49,812 nt of DNA from an uncultured Acidobacteriota bacterium. GTDB lineage: Bacteria; Acidobacteriota; Vicinamibacteria; Marinacidobacterales; SMYC01. The stretch is from positions 1 to 49,812 of the forward strand of contig CAMYKY010000013.1 of the NCBI GenBank assembly GCA_947259165.1. Direction: 5' to 3'. Shown here piece by piece: positions 48,991 to 49,812 of the stretch (positions are counted from its first letter, which is position 1; each line of letters begins with the position of its first letter). A program made the position numbers and the translations under genes. The notes beneath the pieces were generated by a model that searched no databases, was not told where the DNA came from, and saw only the letters and a list, made by a program, of their open reading frames with translations.

Positions 48991-49683
48991 ATGAAAGACA
49001 GCGTCCTCATCATCGACGACGATGAGATACTAGCCTCCATGGTCGCTGAGTATCTTCAAGGCCATGGTCTCGAGGTCGAGCATGCCGCGCACCCGATGCG
49101 GGGGCTTGCCCTGCTGAAAACGAGGCGCTTCGATGTCGTCGTACTCGATGTCATGCTCCCCGAGATTGACGGCTTCGAGATGGTGTCGCGCATCCGGGCA
49201 AACAGCGATATACCGATCCTGATGCTGACGGCTCGTGGTGAGGAGACCGATCGTATCGTGGGCCTCGAGCTGGGCGCCGACGACTATTTGCCGAAACCGT
49301 TCAATCCCCGGGAGCTTCTTGCTCGTCTTCGCGCACTGATGCGACGTCAACGCCGCGCAGTCACGGCTGGGGCCACAGTGCTACGCGTGGGTAGTCTCGA
49401 GATTGACCTTTCGCTGCGACGGGTTCGACTCGATGGTGTCGAGCGGCAGCTCACCGCCTATCAGTTCGACCTCTTGGTGGCGCTCGCACAAAACCGAGGA
49501 CGTGTCATGAGCCGGGACGAGCTGATGCAAAGCGTGCGTGGGGCCGGGCTAGAGCCGTTCGACCGTAGCATCGACGTCCATATCTCGAGAATCCGCTCTG
49601 CCGTCGAGGACGATCCGAAAAACCCGGTGCGGATCCTGACCCTCCGCGGCGTAGGCTACCTGTTTGCCTCGGGGGATTCGTAG
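48991..49683 (+). CDS. OmpR/PhoB-family response regulator
   Basis: 230 residues. Receiver domain (1-120: VLIIDDDEILASMVAEYL, VVLDVMLPEIDGFEMV, MLTARGEE, DDYLPKPFNP) and a winged-helix DNA-binding domain (about 132-228: LTAYQFDLLVALAQNRGRVM, RSIDVHISRIRSAVEDDP, ILTLRGVGYLFAS), the CpxR/PhoB layout. ATG 48991 has no ribosome site and lies directly behind a terminator, so it is either leaderless, read through from upstream, or gets its transcript in an unknown way. No kinase gene is present before the window ends; a partner may follow. Confidence 0.93.
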   Translation: MKDSVLIIDDDEILASMVAEYLQGHGLEVEHAAHPMRGLALLKTRRFDVVVLDVMLPEIDGFEMVSRIRANSDIPILMLTARGEETDRIVGLELGADDYLPKPFNPRELLARLRALMRRQRRAVTAGATVLRVGSLEIDLSLRRVRLDGVERQLTAYQFDLLVALAQNRGRVMSRDELMQSVRGAGLEPFDRSIDVHISRIRSAVEDDPKNPVRILTLRGVGYLFASGDS

Positions 49684-49812
49684 AGGCAAACGGCTCATCG
49701 GCTTTCGGCATCCGGTTGCCGCTCGTTTGTAGGGGATCTTTTCTTGTACGATCGCGCCTCGGTGAAGGAACTCGCGCTTCCGAAGGTGTCGATCGCAGTT
49801 CGAGGCGCAGCA
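49684..49812. repeat. Palindromic element, family C copy 6, cut by the window end
   Basis: Begins directly after the stop codon of the OmpR-type regulator. The left arm CGGCATCCGGTTGCCGCTCG and interior CGCCTCGGTGAAGGAACTCG, with a final AGTTCGAGGCGCAG, match copy 1 (GCCTCGGTGAACGATTTTGC and GGTTCGAGGCGCAG) in the same orientation. The right arm is outside the window. Confidence 0.7.

Noticed and set aside
1..49812. CRISPR array, tRNA, rRNA or prophage
   Set aside because: No regularly spaced short repeats, no tRNA-like cloverleaf, no rRNA-like stretch and no phage or integrase genes were seen on either strand.

Overview
The window looks like chromosomal DNA of a GC-rich, Gram-negative, respiring bacterium. 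A TonB-dependent receptor, a small outer-membrane barrel, lipoproteins with lipoboxes, a C5-pathway heme operon with a CcsA-like membrane protein, a ferredoxin-type 2-oxoacid oxidoreductase, Ku plus a LigD-type ligase, a DUF4388/J-domain/TPR protein, a PEP-CTERM-like sorting-signal remnant and many sigma54 regulators together resemble Acidobacteriota (or a related uncultivated lineage). That placement is inference; no rRNA or ribosomal-protein marker is present. No transposase, integrase, phage gene, CRISPR array or tRNA was seen.

Layout. 0-2.1 kb: kbl between two copies of a terminal-inverted-repeat element, then a decayed gene ending in a PEP-CTERM-like tail and another element. 2.2-7.05 kb: divergent dnaK and clpB with back-to-back promoters. 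7.2-9.9 kb: a secreted S9 peptidase followed by a repeat and two strong hairpins. 10.3-14.4 kb: a DUF4388-J-TPR protein, then a sigma54 response regulator and its receiver-kinase partner. 14.5-15.06 kb: an AhpD-like gene with an in-frame UGA exactly at the second catalytic Cys and a hairpin at bSECIS distance, so a probable selenoprotein. 15.2-18.6 kb: gph, an Rrf2 regulator, erpA, a 2Fe-2S ferredoxin and two unknown membrane genes. 18.7-19.85 kb: a PHP phosphoesterase and a Rieske ferredoxin. 20.0-25.1 kb: the operon ccsA/hemX-hemA-hemC-hemD-hemL (C5 tetrapyrrole synthesis; hemB not here). 25.3-30.3 kb: a solute-binding lipoprotein, an orphan 29-residue acidic peptide and a membrane HD-GYP/GAF/GGDEF protein. 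30.5-33.9 kb: a four-gene operon (outer-membrane barrel, GHMP kinase, house-cleaning NTPase, tdk) and a divergent CoA-type Nudix gene. 34.1-36.0 kb: NHEJ ligase and Ku. 36.5-41.1 kb: a second sigma54 regulator, then korA and korB. 41.2-45.0 kb: TonB receptor and a MIP18-Mrp-DUF971 fusion. 45.1-49.7 kb: ridA, a bifunctional Rel/SpoT, a TPR lipoprotein and an OmpR-type regulator.

The most striking non-genic signal is a set of short palindromic elements with no coding capacity. Families A and B begin with CTAGTG, and in three of the four copies whose left end is visible the TAG is the stop codon of the upstream gene. Family C fills gaps between convergent genes, in two cases exactly from stop codon to stop codon. 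Family D does something similar at two further convergent junctions. Seven of nine convergent gene junctions in the window hold such an element. Together with the candidate selenoprotein and the orphan peptide at 27447-27536, these are the parts most worth a second look.
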